A DNA stretch of 64,000 bases from Catalinimonas alkaloidigena (GTDB lineage: Bacteria > Bacteroidota > Bacteroidia > Cytophagales > Flexibacteraceae): NCBI RefSeq assembly GCF_900100765.1, contig NZ_FNFO01000015.1, forward strand, positions 1-64,000, given 5' to 3'. Both the position numbers and the translations under genes were made by a program. The notes beneath the pieces are model-generated. The model worked only from the letters and a program-made list of their open reading frames with translations, was not told where the DNA came from and ran no database searches. Of the stretch, positions 34,095 through 44,140 are shown in pieces. How positions within the stretch are numbered: the first letter of the stretch is position 1; the number at the start of each line of letters is the position of its first letter.

Positions 34095-36479
34095 ATGTTC
34101 AAAAATTACTTCAAGACCGCGGCGCGTAACCTGCGAAAAAATAGATTTTTCACGACCCTAAACGTTGTTGCGCTGGCCCTGGCCATGTCGATCAGTCTCC
34201 TCTACGTGGCCATGATGGTGTTCCTCTTCCAATTCGAGAACTTCCATTCGAACGCAGAGCACCTCTACCGGGTCATCACGCACGTGCGGGATCAGGACGA
34301 GAACCCCTCGTTCGCCTCTGTGCCGATCGGTACTGCCGAGCTTCTGAAAGGCAATGTCACCGGGGTGGAACAAGTGGTTCGTATTCATCAATCGCTTCCT
34401 CGTGAGGTTCATTATGGGGATAGAGCCATTCCTGTCAGAGGATACTTTGTGGATCCAGCGTATCTTTCGATGTTTACCTTTCCCCTGCTGCGGGGAAACC
34501 CCGCCACGGCGCTGGCCAAGCCTCGTACGATGGTGGTGAGTCAGGCGGCAGCGGCCCGCATCTTTGGGGAAACGGACCCGATGGGCGAACTGGTCTTCAT
34601 CGAGCCCTTTGGGGAAGTGATGGTCACCGGTGTCGCGAAAGACCTGCCCAAAAACTCGCACCTGAAGACCGAGGTGTTGGTTTCCTTCGCTACGCTCACC
34701 TCGCATCATGGCGCGTCATTTACCGACGACGAAAAAAACTGGAATCACTTCTACAACTCCTACGCGTATGTGCAACTCGCGGACCAGGCGAATCCCTCGG
34801 CCGTGGAAGCGTTCCTCAACCGCGTGGCCAAAGAAAAATACCCGACCCCGGCGTTCCAGGCTTCGTTTGAACTTCAGCGGCTCGATCAGATTGTGCCCGG
34901 GCCTGAGCTCGACAATGACATGGGCAACGAATGGAGTTACCAGGAAATGGCGCTCCTGGGAATTCTACCGATGATCATCCTCCTGGCAGCCTGCAGCAAT
35001 TACGTGAGCCTGGCCATCTCCCAGTCCCTCCAACGGATGAAAGAGATCGGGGTGCGTAAGGTGATGGGCGCCCAGAAGAAGCAGATCTTTCTGCAGTTTG
35101 TGCTGGAAAGCACCCTCATGATGCTGCTGGCCGTGAGCCTCTCGTATGGTTTCTTCGAGCTCATCCGCAACGAAGCGCTGGCGCTTACCGACTCGTATGA
35201 GTGGGTCGATCTGAATCCTACCCTGGGCACGTTTGCCGGTTTCGTCGTCTTCGCCCTCCTGGTGGGCCTGGCTGCGGGTATGGTTCCTGCGCTCCATTTT
35301 TCAAAAATGGGCTCCACCCTGGCGCTGAAAGGGAAAGCGCCGCACACAAAAACGGGCGGCTGGTTTTCGCTGCGCCACCTCGTGATCACCTCCCAATTCA
35401 TCCTGTCGCTGGGTTTTATCATGGCCGTGGTGGTGATGGTGCAACAGCATCGGCACGCCATCGCGTATGATTTCGGGTTCGACCAGGAAAAAATCCTCAA
35501 CGTAGATCTTCAGCAGGCGGATCCACAACTCGTCAAAGATGAATTTGGAAAGCTTTCTTTCGTTCCGCTGATCTCGATGTCATCGCACCCCCTTGGCGTC
35601 GGAAACGTACCGGGGGTGTACGTGAAGCGGGTGGCCCAGGCAGATTCCATCGCCGCGAGGCGGATGGCCATCGATGAACACTTTATCACCAACCTGGGCC
35701 TGCAGCTGGTGCTGGGCAGGAACTTCACCCACGACGCCGGCGAAAACGCACATCTCATCATCATCAATGAAGCCTTTGCCAAACATCTGAGCCCGAAGAA
35801 CGCTTCCGGGGCCCTCGGTGAGGTGATCCTCCTGGCCGATCAACGCGAAGTGCACGTGGTGGGGATTGTAAAAGATTTCCACTACGCCAGCCTGCAATCA
35901 CCCATCGAAAACTTCTTCTTCGAGTATGCGCCTGAGAAGTTTCACTACGCAAATTTTCACTTTCACGCTACCAACGAACGCCAAGCTTTTTTAGAAATGG
36001 AAGCAGCCTGGCAAGTGGTCGGGAACGGCGACACGTTGAAAGCCGAATTCCTGGTCGACCAGCTCCGCGAGGCCTATTCGTTTTACAACCGCATTGTGGA
36101 GATATGGGGATTCATGGGACTGTTGGCCATCACCATCGCGTGCCTGGGGTTGTTGGGCACGGTGGTGTTCACGGTGAAAAATCGGGTCAAAGAAGTGAGC
36201 ATCCGGAAGGTGATGGGGGCTTCTTCCCCAAGCCTGGTGTTCCTGCTCTCCAAAGACTTTATACTCCTGCTGTCCATCGCCGCAATCCTCACCCTACCAA
36301 GCGTCTACTTTTTTATGACGTGGATGCTGCAGGAGGAACAGTATTATAGTGCCCCCATTGGCGTCTTTGAAGTCGTCATCAGCCTGGCGGTGGTGTTAAC
36401 GCTTGGGCTGGCCACCATCTTCTCACAAACCTGGAAGGCGGCCAACACAAACCCGGTGGATCATCTTAAGGTGGAGTGA
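34095..36479 (+). CDS. FtsX/MacB-type ABC transporter permease
   Basis: A 794-residue permease with two MacB/FtsX modules. TM1 is NVVALALAMSISLLYVAMMV; the first core has LQRMKEIGVRKVMGAQKKQI, the second has FTVKNRVKEVSIRKVMGASS, and the protein ends TWKAANTNPVDHLKVE, the usual tail. MFKNYFKTAARNLRKNRFFT at the ATG 34095 is the family N-terminus; 21 upstream codons are open but not conserved. It lacks the prefix domain found at 26507. The ATPase partner is not in this window. Confidence 0.94.
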   Translation: MFKNYFKTAARNLRKNRFFTTLNVVALALAMSISLLYVAMMVFLFQFENFHSNAEHLYRVITHVRDQDENPSFASVPIGTAELLKGNVTGVEQVVRIHQSLPREVHYGDRAIPVRGYFVDPAYLSMFTFPLLRGNPATALAKPRTMVVSQAAAARIFGETDPMGELVFIEPFGEVMVTGVAKDLPKNSHLKTEVLVSFATLTSHHGASFTDDEKNWNHFYNSYAYVQLADQANPSAVEAFLNRVAKEKYPTPAFQASFELQRLDQIVPGPELDNDMGNEWSYQEMALLGILPMIILLAACSNYVSLAISQSLQRMKEIGVRKVMGAQKKQIFLQFVLESTLMMLLAVSLSYGFFELIRNEALALTDSYEWVDLNPTLGTFAGFVVFALLVGLAAGMVPALHFSKMGSTLALKGKAPHTKTGGWFSLRHLVITSQFILSLGFIMAVVVMVQQHRHAIAYDFGFDQEKILNVDLQQADPQLVKDEFGKLSFVPLISMSSHPLGVGNVPGVYVKRVAQADSIAARRMAIDEHFITNLGLQLVLGRNFTHDAGENAHLIIINEAFAKHLSPKNASGALGEVILLADQREVHVVGIVKDFHYASLQSPIENFFFEYAPEKFHYANFHFHATNERQAFLEMEAAWQVVGNGDTLKAEFLVDQLREAYSFYNRIVEIWGFMGLLAITIACLGLLGTVVFTVKNRVKEVSIRKVMGASSPSLVFLLSKDFILLLSIAAILTLPSVYFFMTWMLQEEQYYSAPIGVFEVVISLAVVLTLGLATIFSQTWKAANTNPVDHLKVE

Positions 36480-36887
36480 GCCCGGGAACCGCCACCGCGC
36501 GTGCGTACTAATTTCAGACAAAGGCCGGGTAATTTCCAGGCGGACGATGATGTTTTTACGTGTAAGAACGTCTCTACTCTTTATAACCGCCAAAAGACAT
36601 CCTGAATGCTTGGTACGTTGAACCGATCGAAGCCTGGAAAAGCCGCTGAACTGCGCATCATGACTTACAGGCTTGCTAAAAGAGACTCACGTTACCCCAG
36701 ACAGGAAGGGTCGTGAACGTGGAGAGAAGATTCTGTGGTATTAAGAAATATGGCACAGGAGCGTGGATTAGGGTATCTCATTCTTTTCACTACCCTGGCC
36801 GTCACCCTATAAACGGTAAACCGGGCTTTCCTCTGTGCAGACTAAACGGGTAGTGTCCATCCTGCCACCCTTCTGCCTGGGCGATCT
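36480..36887. other. intergenic between convergent permease genes
   Basis: About 400 bases after the permease at 34095, before the deleted permease remnant on the other strand. No gene, strong hairpin or RNA was recognised. Confidence 0.4.
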
Positions 36888-37167
36888 TCACTCAGTTCTT
36901 GAATGATCTATTGGATTCGCAGGGGCCGCTTTCAGGGTTAGTGACAAAACGGTCGTAAGCCCTAAAAACAGCAGATGCATCAGACTAACGATGATTCCGA
37001 TGAAACCGATCGCTAGGCTGTACTGCTGGAGGTCGGCCAGCAGAGGTGTGAACAGAAAACAGTCAACTGAGCGACATGCCCAGGGCCGGGCCCATGACGT
37101 TCAATACCGTGAAGAATTTTTGCTTGGACAGCGTACGGTAGGCAGTTTTGAAGTAATTTTTAAGCAT
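36888..37167 (-). pseudogene. internally deleted FtsX-type permease (N- and C-terminus only)
   Basis: From the ATG at 37165-37167 the minus strand reads MLKNYFKTAYRTLSKQKFFT then VLNVMGPALGMSLS and stops at 37063-37065. In another frame the sequence then reads LADLQQYSLAIGFIGIIVSL, LGLTTVLSLTLKAAPANPID and HSRTE with a stop at 36888-36890. These are the first 35 and last 65 residues of an FtsX permease like its two neighbours; roughly 700 residues between them are gone. The remnant sits between two intact permease genes, so recombination between paralogues is a plausible cause. Confidence 0.82.
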
Positions 37168-37344
37168 CGGGATTGACTCGATTTATTGATTTCGGGTTTC
37201 CTTTTTCCCTTGATTGCTCAGGGGTAGGATGGCGTACACCAGAAGAGAAGTATTTGTAGCCTGGTGGAGTGGCCACTTCGCTCTATCGCGAAGTGACTAC
37301 CTAAAGCCTCAGTGGAATAGGAGCATGACCCGGAGACAAACGCC

Positions 37345-39789
37345 TTATTCCTCCCGTAGACTATCTACGGGATTAGCAAGGGCTGCTTTCACCGCTTGCC
37401 AGCTCACCGTAGCCAATGCTATCAGGCCGGCGCCGGCGCCCGCCAGTAGAAATACTTCCACTCCCATTTGGATGCGATACACGAAGTTATCCAACCAGAG
37501 TTGCATGCTATACCAGGCGATGGGAATGGCTACGATAAACCCGATGAACACTAACAGGATAAAATCCTTGCTTAGCAGGGCCACCACATGCTCTACCGAG
37601 GCACTTAAGATCTTGCGGATCCCAATCTCTTTTTTTCGTTGTTGCGAGGTGAAAGCCACCAACCCAAACAAGCCCAGACAGGCGATAAAAATCGCCAGGC
37701 CGGCAAAGACACTGAACAGCCGGGCAAAGCGCACATCGTTGGTGTACTGCTGATCAAACGCTTCGTCCACAAACTGATAATGAAACACGTTGCGGGGAAA
37801 TAGTTGGTGATAGACGGACTCGATTTGGCGGATCGTCTCGGGCAGGTCTTGGGTGGTGACCCGCAGGGAAAGGTGGTTCCCCTGGCGGGTCGGGCCAAAC
37901 ACAATGTTTTGCTGCTCGCCGTGAGCCGAGGACCAGCGAAAGTCCTGGTACACCCCGATAATCTGCGCGGTATACCCTCCGATATCCAGCACCTGACCGA
38001 CGGCGTCCTCTGGCGAGGCAAACCCAAGTGATTGTACTGTTTTTTCGTTGGTCATGACGGTCCAGGGCGCATCTTCTGCCTCGGATAAAGTGATGTCTTC
38101 AAATCCCTGGCCCGCCACCAAGGTTAATTTATAGAGCCGGGCGAAGCTGGTATCGATGTAGGTGGCGACCCCACGAATAGCCTGAGCCGGATCCTGCGTG
38201 ACTTTCCGAATGGCGGCCCCGTTCCAGTTGAAGCCTTGTCCGGGCAGCGTCGAGGAGGCAGCGGCCTGCGTGACGGCCGGCAAGCTTCTGAGTTGCTGTA
38301 AAAAGGTCGCCGTGGCGGTGGCTCGATCGGTGCCTTCCGGAAGGATACGCGGCCCTTCGACGGTGAGCACCTGCTCCAGATTGAGCCCCAGGGCCAGGCT
38401 CCGCATGTAGCGGAGTTGGTGATAAATGATTACCGTGCCGACCACCAGCACAATGGAGGCTGTGAACTGGAGGACGACCAGCCCCCGACGAAGCCAAAAC
38501 GGGGAGGAGAAGGAGCCCACGTTTCCTTTCAGCACGGCGGTGGGTTTAAAAGAGGAGAGCACAAACGCGGGATAGAGCCCCGCCAGCACGGTCCCGATCA
38601 GGAGGGTGAGGAGCAACGCCGGCCAAAAGCCCGAGCTCATCCAGAGGGAAGAAGAGAGCTGGGTTTGGGCAAGTTGGTTGACCAGCGGGGTGAGCCAGGC
38701 CGCCAGCGTGACCGCCAGCACGGCAGCGGTCAGATTGGTCAGGGCCGACTCACACAGAAACTGCACCATCAACTGTCCGCGTTGCGCACCGATCACTTTG
38801 CGGACGCCCACCTCCCGGGCCCGATTAAGTGCTCTGGCCGTAGCCAAGTTGATGTAGTTGACCAAGGCAATGCACAGGGTGATGAGACCGATGATGGTAA
38901 AGAAATAAACCGTGCGGGAATCCCCGATCACTTCGTCGCTTGGCCCCGTGACGGCGGCATTGAGATGAATATCCTGCAGGGGCTGTAGGTGAAGGGCCGC
39001 CGTGAAGCCCTGCTGCTGCAGTAGGTCACTACGTACGTTCAAGTAAACCTCTGTCATCTTTTGCTCGGTAAGGACCGCCTCCGCAGACGGCTGAAGCTGT
39101 ACATACGTACTGAAGTTATTCCAGCTCCACCCTCCTTCCGGCTCATTTCGGTAGTCTTCCCCGTTGAGCAGATCCTGTATGGAGAGCAACAGCTCAAACT
39201 GAAGATGGGAGTGAAGCGGTACGTCTTCGAAAACACCCACCACCCGATAAGCCTGCGAGACCTGCCCGGTTACCTCCAACACTTCGCCTAGGGGGTTGAC
39301 TTGGCCAAAGTACTTCTGCGCCGCTTGCCTGGAAAGCAGCGCGGTCCCCGGCTCCAGCGCGTGCTTCTTATCGCCGGTCAGGAGTGGAAAAGAGAACATC
39401 TGTAAGAAATCGGGATCGGCATACAGCACTTCATCTTCCTCGAACACCTGGTTGGGCTGGGCCGCGTTGGCAACCATGACCCTGTCGGCGTGCAGCCGTG
39501 TGACGGCTACCAGCTCAGGCACCTCTTCTTTCAGGGCCGGGGCTAACGCCTGTGCCGTGTAAGCGCCGGAAAAATCGAGCGCTTCCCCGTTTCTAGCATA
39601 CCCCTGTAGAATCCGGTAGAGCGTGGACTCATGCTGATGAAACGTATCGAAGCTCTTTTCAAAGGTCACATACTGAAAAATGAGCAGGCAGCAGGCCATG
39701 CCGATGGCCAGGCCCAGGAGGTTGATGCCGGCATAGACTTTCTGATGAAGAAGACTCCGGTAGGCGATTTTGAGGTAATTCTTGAGCAT
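37345..39789 (-). CDS. FtsX/MacB-type ABC transporter permease
   Basis: An 814-residue permease with two FtsX modules. It starts MLKNYLKIAYRSLLHQKVYA then GINLLGLAIGMACCLLIFQY (TM1); the first core has ALNRAREVGVRKVIGAQRGQ, the second VAFTSQQRKKEIGIRKILSA, and the tail is QAVKAALANPVDSLREE. It lacks the N-terminal prefix domain. A perfect 8-bp hairpin (37274-37281 and 37288-37295) follows its stop by about 50 bases but has no T run. With 26507, 34095 and the remnant at 36888 this makes four related permease loci in 13 kb. Confidence 0.94.
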   Translation of the reverse strand: MLKNYLKIAYRSLLHQKVYAGINLLGLAIGMACCLLIFQYVTFEKSFDTFHQHESTLYRILQGYARNGEALDFSGAYTAQALAPALKEEVPELVAVTRLHADRVMVANAAQPNQVFEEDEVLYADPDFLQMFSFPLLTGDKKHALEPGTALLSRQAAQKYFGQVNPLGEVLEVTGQVSQAYRVVGVFEDVPLHSHLQFELLLSIQDLLNGEDYRNEPEGGWSWNNFSTYVQLQPSAEAVLTEQKMTEVYLNVRSDLLQQQGFTAALHLQPLQDIHLNAAVTGPSDEVIGDSRTVYFFTIIGLITLCIALVNYINLATARALNRAREVGVRKVIGAQRGQLMVQFLCESALTNLTAAVLAVTLAAWLTPLVNQLAQTQLSSSLWMSSGFWPALLLTLLIGTVLAGLYPAFVLSSFKPTAVLKGNVGSFSSPFWLRRGLVVLQFTASIVLVVGTVIIYHQLRYMRSLALGLNLEQVLTVEGPRILPEGTDRATATATFLQQLRSLPAVTQAAASSTLPGQGFNWNGAAIRKVTQDPAQAIRGVATYIDTSFARLYKLTLVAGQGFEDITLSEAEDAPWTVMTNEKTVQSLGFASPEDAVGQVLDIGGYTAQIIGVYQDFRWSSAHGEQQNIVFGPTRQGNHLSLRVTTQDLPETIRQIESVYHQLFPRNVFHYQFVDEAFDQQYTNDVRFARLFSVFAGLAIFIACLGLFGLVAFTSQQRKKEIGIRKILSASVEHVVALLSKDFILLVFIGFIVAIPIAWYSMQLWLDNFVYRIQMGVEVFLLAGAGAGLIALATVSWQAVKAALANPVDSLREE

Positions 39790-40853
39790 AAGAAATGAAA
39801 AGTTGTAGGGGTGTTGAGAAAAGAAAGCGCATGGACTAGAGCACTACGCCGGAGTTGTCTTTGCTGGATTAGGTTCGCTGTATAAAAGGCTTGTAGCGTC
39901 TTACGCGCCTCTCGCCTTTTGCTTCTATCCCCAGGGTAGGGCAGGTAGCAATAAGCGGATCGCTAACGTAACCCTCCTGGGGATAGGAGAGCCGTTGAAA
40001 AGTAGAAGCAAAGGCAGACATCATCTGTGCTATCCGTGGTGGAGATGGGTGGTTGATGTTTCAAATCAAAGTCTCTAGGGCCGGCAAGACGAAATCCTCA
40101 CCTTGCCTGTTCCCCATGGCGTTGTCGATGAGCAAACATTTTACCAATTCCGTAAAATGGGGCACAGGGACATTTCGCTTGATTCTCCTCCGGTTGGATG
40201 TCCGTTGTTGGACAGGGCTTATCCGTTTATGGACACTTAAGGTGGCAAAGCGGCGGCGTCCCCAACGTGAAGTGCCCCGGGGTGTAGTCGCCTTTCCGGA
40301 GTTGAATGCTCTCCTCCACCCGGTTTCGGGGGCGTTGTTGGATTGCGTAGGAATAGGAGAAAGAAGGGGTGGGATTTCTTTCAGACGTTTTGCGGCCTGA
40401 CTCGGGCCGATTACCTGACCCTGACAATTTACGCCAACCGAAATAACGCTACCTGGTGTATGGGCACATCTGCCAATCTCCCTGAGGGATTCATCGCACC
40501 ACCTTTGTTTGTATTCCGTGTTTTGCTCACCAGGCGTAGAGAGGCTTTACTAGCCAAAGGGATTCAGTAAGCGGTAAGGTGGCCGATGAGCGATCCTTTG
40601 GCAAAGCATAGGCAGTACTTTCTCAGAATCACAGCGTCGTAACCACTGCAAAGTTGCACGGAGTATTGTTACATAATAAAATTAGTTATGTATAATGGTG
40701 TAAATGAGGCTTGTCGCAAGCCTAGTGAGTTCTAGCAACGTGCTTGGCGCGTAAGGCCGTGTCGCAAAACGACGCTACTTTGACTGATTCACCCCCGTCT
40801 TCGTTGCTGGCGGCGCTTTAGTTTTGAGCTCCATCACGCGACCGACAGGCACC
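39790..40853. other. 1 kb without a supported gene; inverted repeats inside
   Basis: No convincing coding sequence on either strand. It contains the nested inverted repeat at 39916-40013 and an AT-rich patch near 40670-40710 (TACATAATAAAATTAG). A CTACTTTGAC word near 40772, resembling a -7 box, lies some 80 bases before the hydrolase ATG at 40854. This gap marks the start of the accessory region. Confidence 0.4.
39916..40013. repeat. nested inverted repeat
   Basis: Inner arms CTATCCCCAGG (39925-39935) and CCTGGGGATAG (39976-39986) are perfect over 11 bp. Outer arms CTTTTGCTTCTA (39916-39927) and TAGAAGCAAAG (40003-40013) pair over 10-11 bp. The two sets overlap by the TA at 39925-39927. It could be a small MITE-like remnant or a structured RNA. 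Confidence 0.5.
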
Positions 40854-41399
40854 ATGAGCAAGCACGTGTTATTTATTCAAGGGGGAGGGGAAGAAGGATT
40901 CAAAGCTGATGCGACCCTGGTGGCGTCTTTACAGACCGCTTTGGGTGGCTCTTATCAGGTCCATTACCCACGCTTGACGTCTGATGAAACGCAGCCCGAT
41001 TTCGGGTGGCCTCAGCAAATTGAAAAAGAAATAAGGGCGATGCCTGACCCCGTCTGGCTCGTCGGCCATTCCTTGGGGGCCTCCATGCTGTTAAAGTGTC
41101 TTACGGAAAGGCCCCTTCACAAAAAGATAACCGGCCTTTTTCTCCTGGCGACTCCCTTTTGGTCCGGTGAGGAAGCGTGGCAACAGGGGCTTGCCCTGCA
41201 GGAAGATTTCCCCGACCACTTGCCGAAACAGGTGCCGATTTTTCTCTATCACTGTCGCGATGATGAAGAGGTGTCGTTCGAACACCTCTCGATCTATGCC
41301 CAGAAGCTGCCCCAGGCCACGGTGCGTGCACTTGCCCAGGGTGGTCATCCGTTTCAGCACGCGCTAGCCCTCGTGACCCACGATGTCAAGTCCGTGTGA
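40854..41399 (+). CDS. serine alpha/beta hydrolase (RBBP9/YdeN-like)
   Basis: A 181-residue small hydrolase. It begins MSKHVLFIQGGGEEGFKADA, has the nucleophile motif GHSLGAS (Ser73), an acid residue in HCRDDEEVSFEH, and a catalytic His in AQGGHPF. The length and motif pattern match the RBBP9/YdeN serine hydrolases. Substrate is unknown. The ATG at 40854 is preferred to the earlier one at 40824, which adds ten unlike residues. The gene is followed 81 bases later by a reductase-like gene on the same strand. Confidence 0.87.
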   Translation: MSKHVLFIQGGGEEGFKADATLVASLQTALGGSYQVHYPRLTSDETQPDFGWPQQIEKEIRAMPDPVWLVGHSLGASMLLKCLTERPLHKKITGLFLLATPFWSGEEAWQQGLALQEDFPDHLPKQVPIFLYHCRDDEEVSFEHLSIYAQKLPQATVRALAQGGHPFQHALALVTHDVKSV

Positions 41400-41480
41400 G
41401 CACAAACCCCCACGTCTTTGATGACGGGCTTGCCTGATGAGCGGGCCCCCTGGGGAAGACACTTCTAACTAAAAAATAGG

Positions 41481-42032
41481 ATGAGGAAACTAATTGCCGC
41501 CCTCAATATGACCCTTGACGGGTTTTGTGACCATACGGCCGGACTACCCGATGCCGAAATCCATCAACATTATACCGAATTACTGGCGCAGGGAGATATG
41601 ATTCTCTATGGCAGGACGACGTATCAACTGATGGAATTTTGGCGAACCCTGTTGGCAAATCCTTCCGAAGAAAAATCCATGAATGACGTTGCCAGGGCGA
41701 TCGACAAGATTGAGAAACGAGTGTTCTCCCGCACGATGAAAACGGTAGACTGGGCCAGTGCAACCCTGGCCCAACAGGACTTGCACGAGGAAGTGTTGGC
41801 TCTCAAACAGCAACCAGGCAGGGCTATTTTTGTGGGTAGTCGCAGTTTGATTATACAGCTCCTGCAACTGGAGTTGATTGATGAATTCCAGCTTTGTCTT
41901 TATCCCGTGGTTGCCGGAAGCGGGTTGCCCTTGTTTGAAAACCTAAACGACAGGATGATGTTCAACCTTGTCAACCATAAAACCTTTACGGGAGGTGCCC
42001 TACTTCTGTATTATCAACCGAAAAACGAATAA
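41481..42032 (+). CDS. dihydrofolate-reductase-family protein (RibD C-terminal type)
   Basis: A 183-residue protein of the RibD C-terminal/DHFR-like superfamily: MRKLIAALNMTLDGFCDH at the N-terminus, GDMILYGRTTYQLMEFW, a nucleotide-binding-type stretch IFVGSRSLIIQLLQLELIDE, and the closing LYPVVAGSGLPLFENL, all typical of the small YwjB/YyaP-like members. It probably binds NADPH and reduces an unidentified substrate. The last intact gene before the decayed phage-like segment. Confidence 0.9.
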   Translation: MRKLIAALNMTLDGFCDHTAGLPDAEIHQHYTELLAQGDMILYGRTTYQLMEFWRTLLANPSEEKSMNDVARAIDKIEKRVFSRTMKTVDWASATLAQQDLHEEVLALKQQPGRAIFVGSRSLIIQLLQLELIDEFQLCLYPVVAGSGLPLFENLNDRMMFNLVNHKTFTGGALLLYYQPKNE

Positions 42033-42339
42033 AAACAAGAACCGGATCACGATGACCGGGTCACGGGTCAACCCTAGCGATCAGCCGAGGTGGCCAACGT
42101 GATCGAATGAACGTACCACCAACCCTACCTGAAATGTCGGGGAACATGCGGCCAGAACAGCACTGGGCGCTGATCCGCTGCTTTTCAAACCAATTACCCA
42201 AAAGAACCCGCCACAATCCTGGTAAGCACTCGTCTCTGGTAACTAAGTCTCCATAGACACACCTGGTTTTGGTAGAGTCCCGGATAGCGTACCTCCTGAA
42301 CAGGTGTCTCCACAGACGGTCCATTCTCCGTAACGTCTG
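42033..42339. other. intergenic, left border of the decayed segment
   Basis: About 300 bases. A minus-strand open stretch (42061-42324) has no recognisable family. The helicase remnant begins abruptly at the end, so the upstream part of that gene has been lost. Confidence 0.35.
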
Positions 42340-43386
42340 TTGACTATTGATACGGATCTAGAGGACAAGAAACGTGAAGAAGCGCGCGAAAAAGTGCTGC
42401 ATTCGGTCTATAACCACTTCCTGCACTTCAGGCAGCACAAGTCGCTGCCTAAAGGCAAGGATGTGTTTTTCTGTACCAGCGTCGCGGATGTAGGCGTAAA
42501 TGTCTATTCCCAGATGCAGGCCGTCGTTATCATCGACGACGCCAACACCCTCACCACGGATGAGGCGTTACAATTTGCAGCTCGCTTCCGAAAGGTGAAG
42601 AACCTACCCGTCCACATCTGGAAAACAGGTGAGCGCCCGCTTCTGCAAGTGGGTAGAACGAAACTAGCGCTATGAAGTAGACATCTGGCCATCCTAAAAC
42701 ATCTGGCGGACGATGACCGGCGCAGACAGTCTGGGGATTTGTTCTTTAGGCAGTCGGGCCTGGAAAAGCACGTGACACTGCTTTCCCCGCAGGTCGAACA
42801 GATCGAAGAAGATGCGACGATTCAGGCCGGTGACGAGCTGGCCAAGAGTGGAAATAAAAGGGCTGCTAGCCTTTTTCTGGCGCTGCTGGAAAAGGACGCC
42901 GCTCTGACTATGCAGGCCGTTTATTGGAAGCACGTGGACCTGGAGCTGAAGAACCGGATACGGACGACAGGCTGGATTGTGGGAGAGAGCATGAGTGAAG
43001 AGGTTTCGCGATGGCACGAAAGGTTCGGCAACACGTTCTGTCACGGAGATGTAGCCACGCTGACGGCGCGCTTCCTTACGCTTCAGGAGAAGGCCTTCAA
43101 GCCGGTAAAGATACCGGCCATCCTGCGGGAGAATGCCAGCCCCCGCCAATTTGGCGACTTGATTTTAGAAGTAGCTACGCTTTATGGACAGGAGCACCGC
43201 GAAGCGCTGGACGCCCCCCGTCGGAGGGATGCTGACCGAATTAAGCGGATTAGTGACGCCCTCGCCCAACTGGGTTCTATGCCACTTACGACCGACGAAA
43301 TCTGCAAGCATATGAACCGCGCCGTGAGTCGCCGCGTAGAGGGGATGGATAAGCGGAAAGTTATGGCGCTACTGCGCATTTTTTGA
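42340..43386 (+). pseudogene. SF2 helicase C-terminal fragment interrupted by in-frame TGA
   Basis: One frame runs from about 42340 to 43386 with a single TGA at 42673-42675. Before the stop: KDVFFCTSVADVGVNVYSQM (motif V-like) and LQFAARFRKVKNLPVHIW (motif VI, Q-x-x-x-R-x-R-like), the end of a superfamily 2 helicase core. After the stop: HLAILKHLADDD, then LFLALLEKDAALTMQAVYWK and a basic helical tail ending KVMALLRIF, about 215 residues. The N-terminal helicase half (Walker A) is absent, so it is a fragment. No family beyond SF2 helicase can be named; the context suggests a phage or plasmid replication protein. Confidence 0.6.
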
Positions 43387-43721
43387 AGTTTCGGACGGTC
43401 ACGAGACGTGCGAAAGTGTGTAAAAATAGGACGGAAATGGCTTTACGCAATCGGCAAAAAATGGCGATTCAGTGAAGTTTGGGACGATTTTATCCGCATT
43501 TCAGAGGTAAAAAGTATGTCCTCGAATCAGGAAATTTTCTCTAAAATAAAGAGGGCTAATCCACGGACAGAGTAAACTGCCCAACTCGTACCCGAATCAG
43601 GCACAGATGCTGCCTTCTTTATTATGCCCGCTTCGCCGGAATCGGTACCTTTCTAGTCCACCCGGATTATGCTTACTCCACTTACCTGTCTCGGTATTCA
43701 GCGAATGCCACACACTCCCCT
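43387..43721. other. intergenic, nothing identified
   Basis: About 335 bases after the helicase remnant. AT-richer; no coding potential or clear hairpin seen. Confidence 0.35.
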
Positions 43722-43955
43722 ATGACCCTCCTAGAATTTACCAAAACTAACGACTACCCCACGGACCCGACAACGCTTGCCCGAGTCGGCGTAGTTGTCG
43801 CGGCAACGTATCGGCTTGTTTATGGCACCTCTCCCCAGAAGGGGATGAACTGCCAACGTGGCATCCCAATGCGGATAGCGATTTACCCGCCCGACTTCGC
43901 ACCCTTAATAGAAAATTGTTTTAAGACCCACCTGAAAGAAGGAAAGGGCACCTAA
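43722..43955 (+). CDS. small hypothetical protein
   Basis: A 77-residue product starting MTLLEFTKTNDYPTDPTTLA. It has a hydrophobic stretch VGVVVAATYRLVY near residues 22-35 and a basic C-terminus FKTHLKEGKGT. No family is recognised. It lies in the decayed phage-like segment between the helicase remnant and a frameshifted gene, all on the plus strand, and may be a minor phage protein. Coding status rests on the clean ATG and composition only. Confidence 0.4.
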   Translation: MTLLEFTKTNDYPTDPTTLARVGVVVAATYRLVYGTSPQKGMNCQRGIPMRIAIYPPDFAPLIENCFKTHLKEGKGT

Positions 43956-44140
43956 AACCAGCAAAAAAGTGGTGCCCTCCCACATACATCCTTATTTATA
44001 ACTGTCCCAGCCTGCCGGTTATTGGCAAACTTCTTAAAAAATCTCTTGCTACTCATCAAAAACCCTATTCACTTAGACAAAACTATGTGAGCGACCGACC
44101 TGCGTTATCGCAGCCGCCCCGAATCCATTGGGATTGAAGC

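Noticed and set aside
37271-37295. 8-bp hairpin after the permease gene as a terminator
   Set aside because: Stem is perfect but has no T run in the direction of the permease transcript; noted with the gene only.
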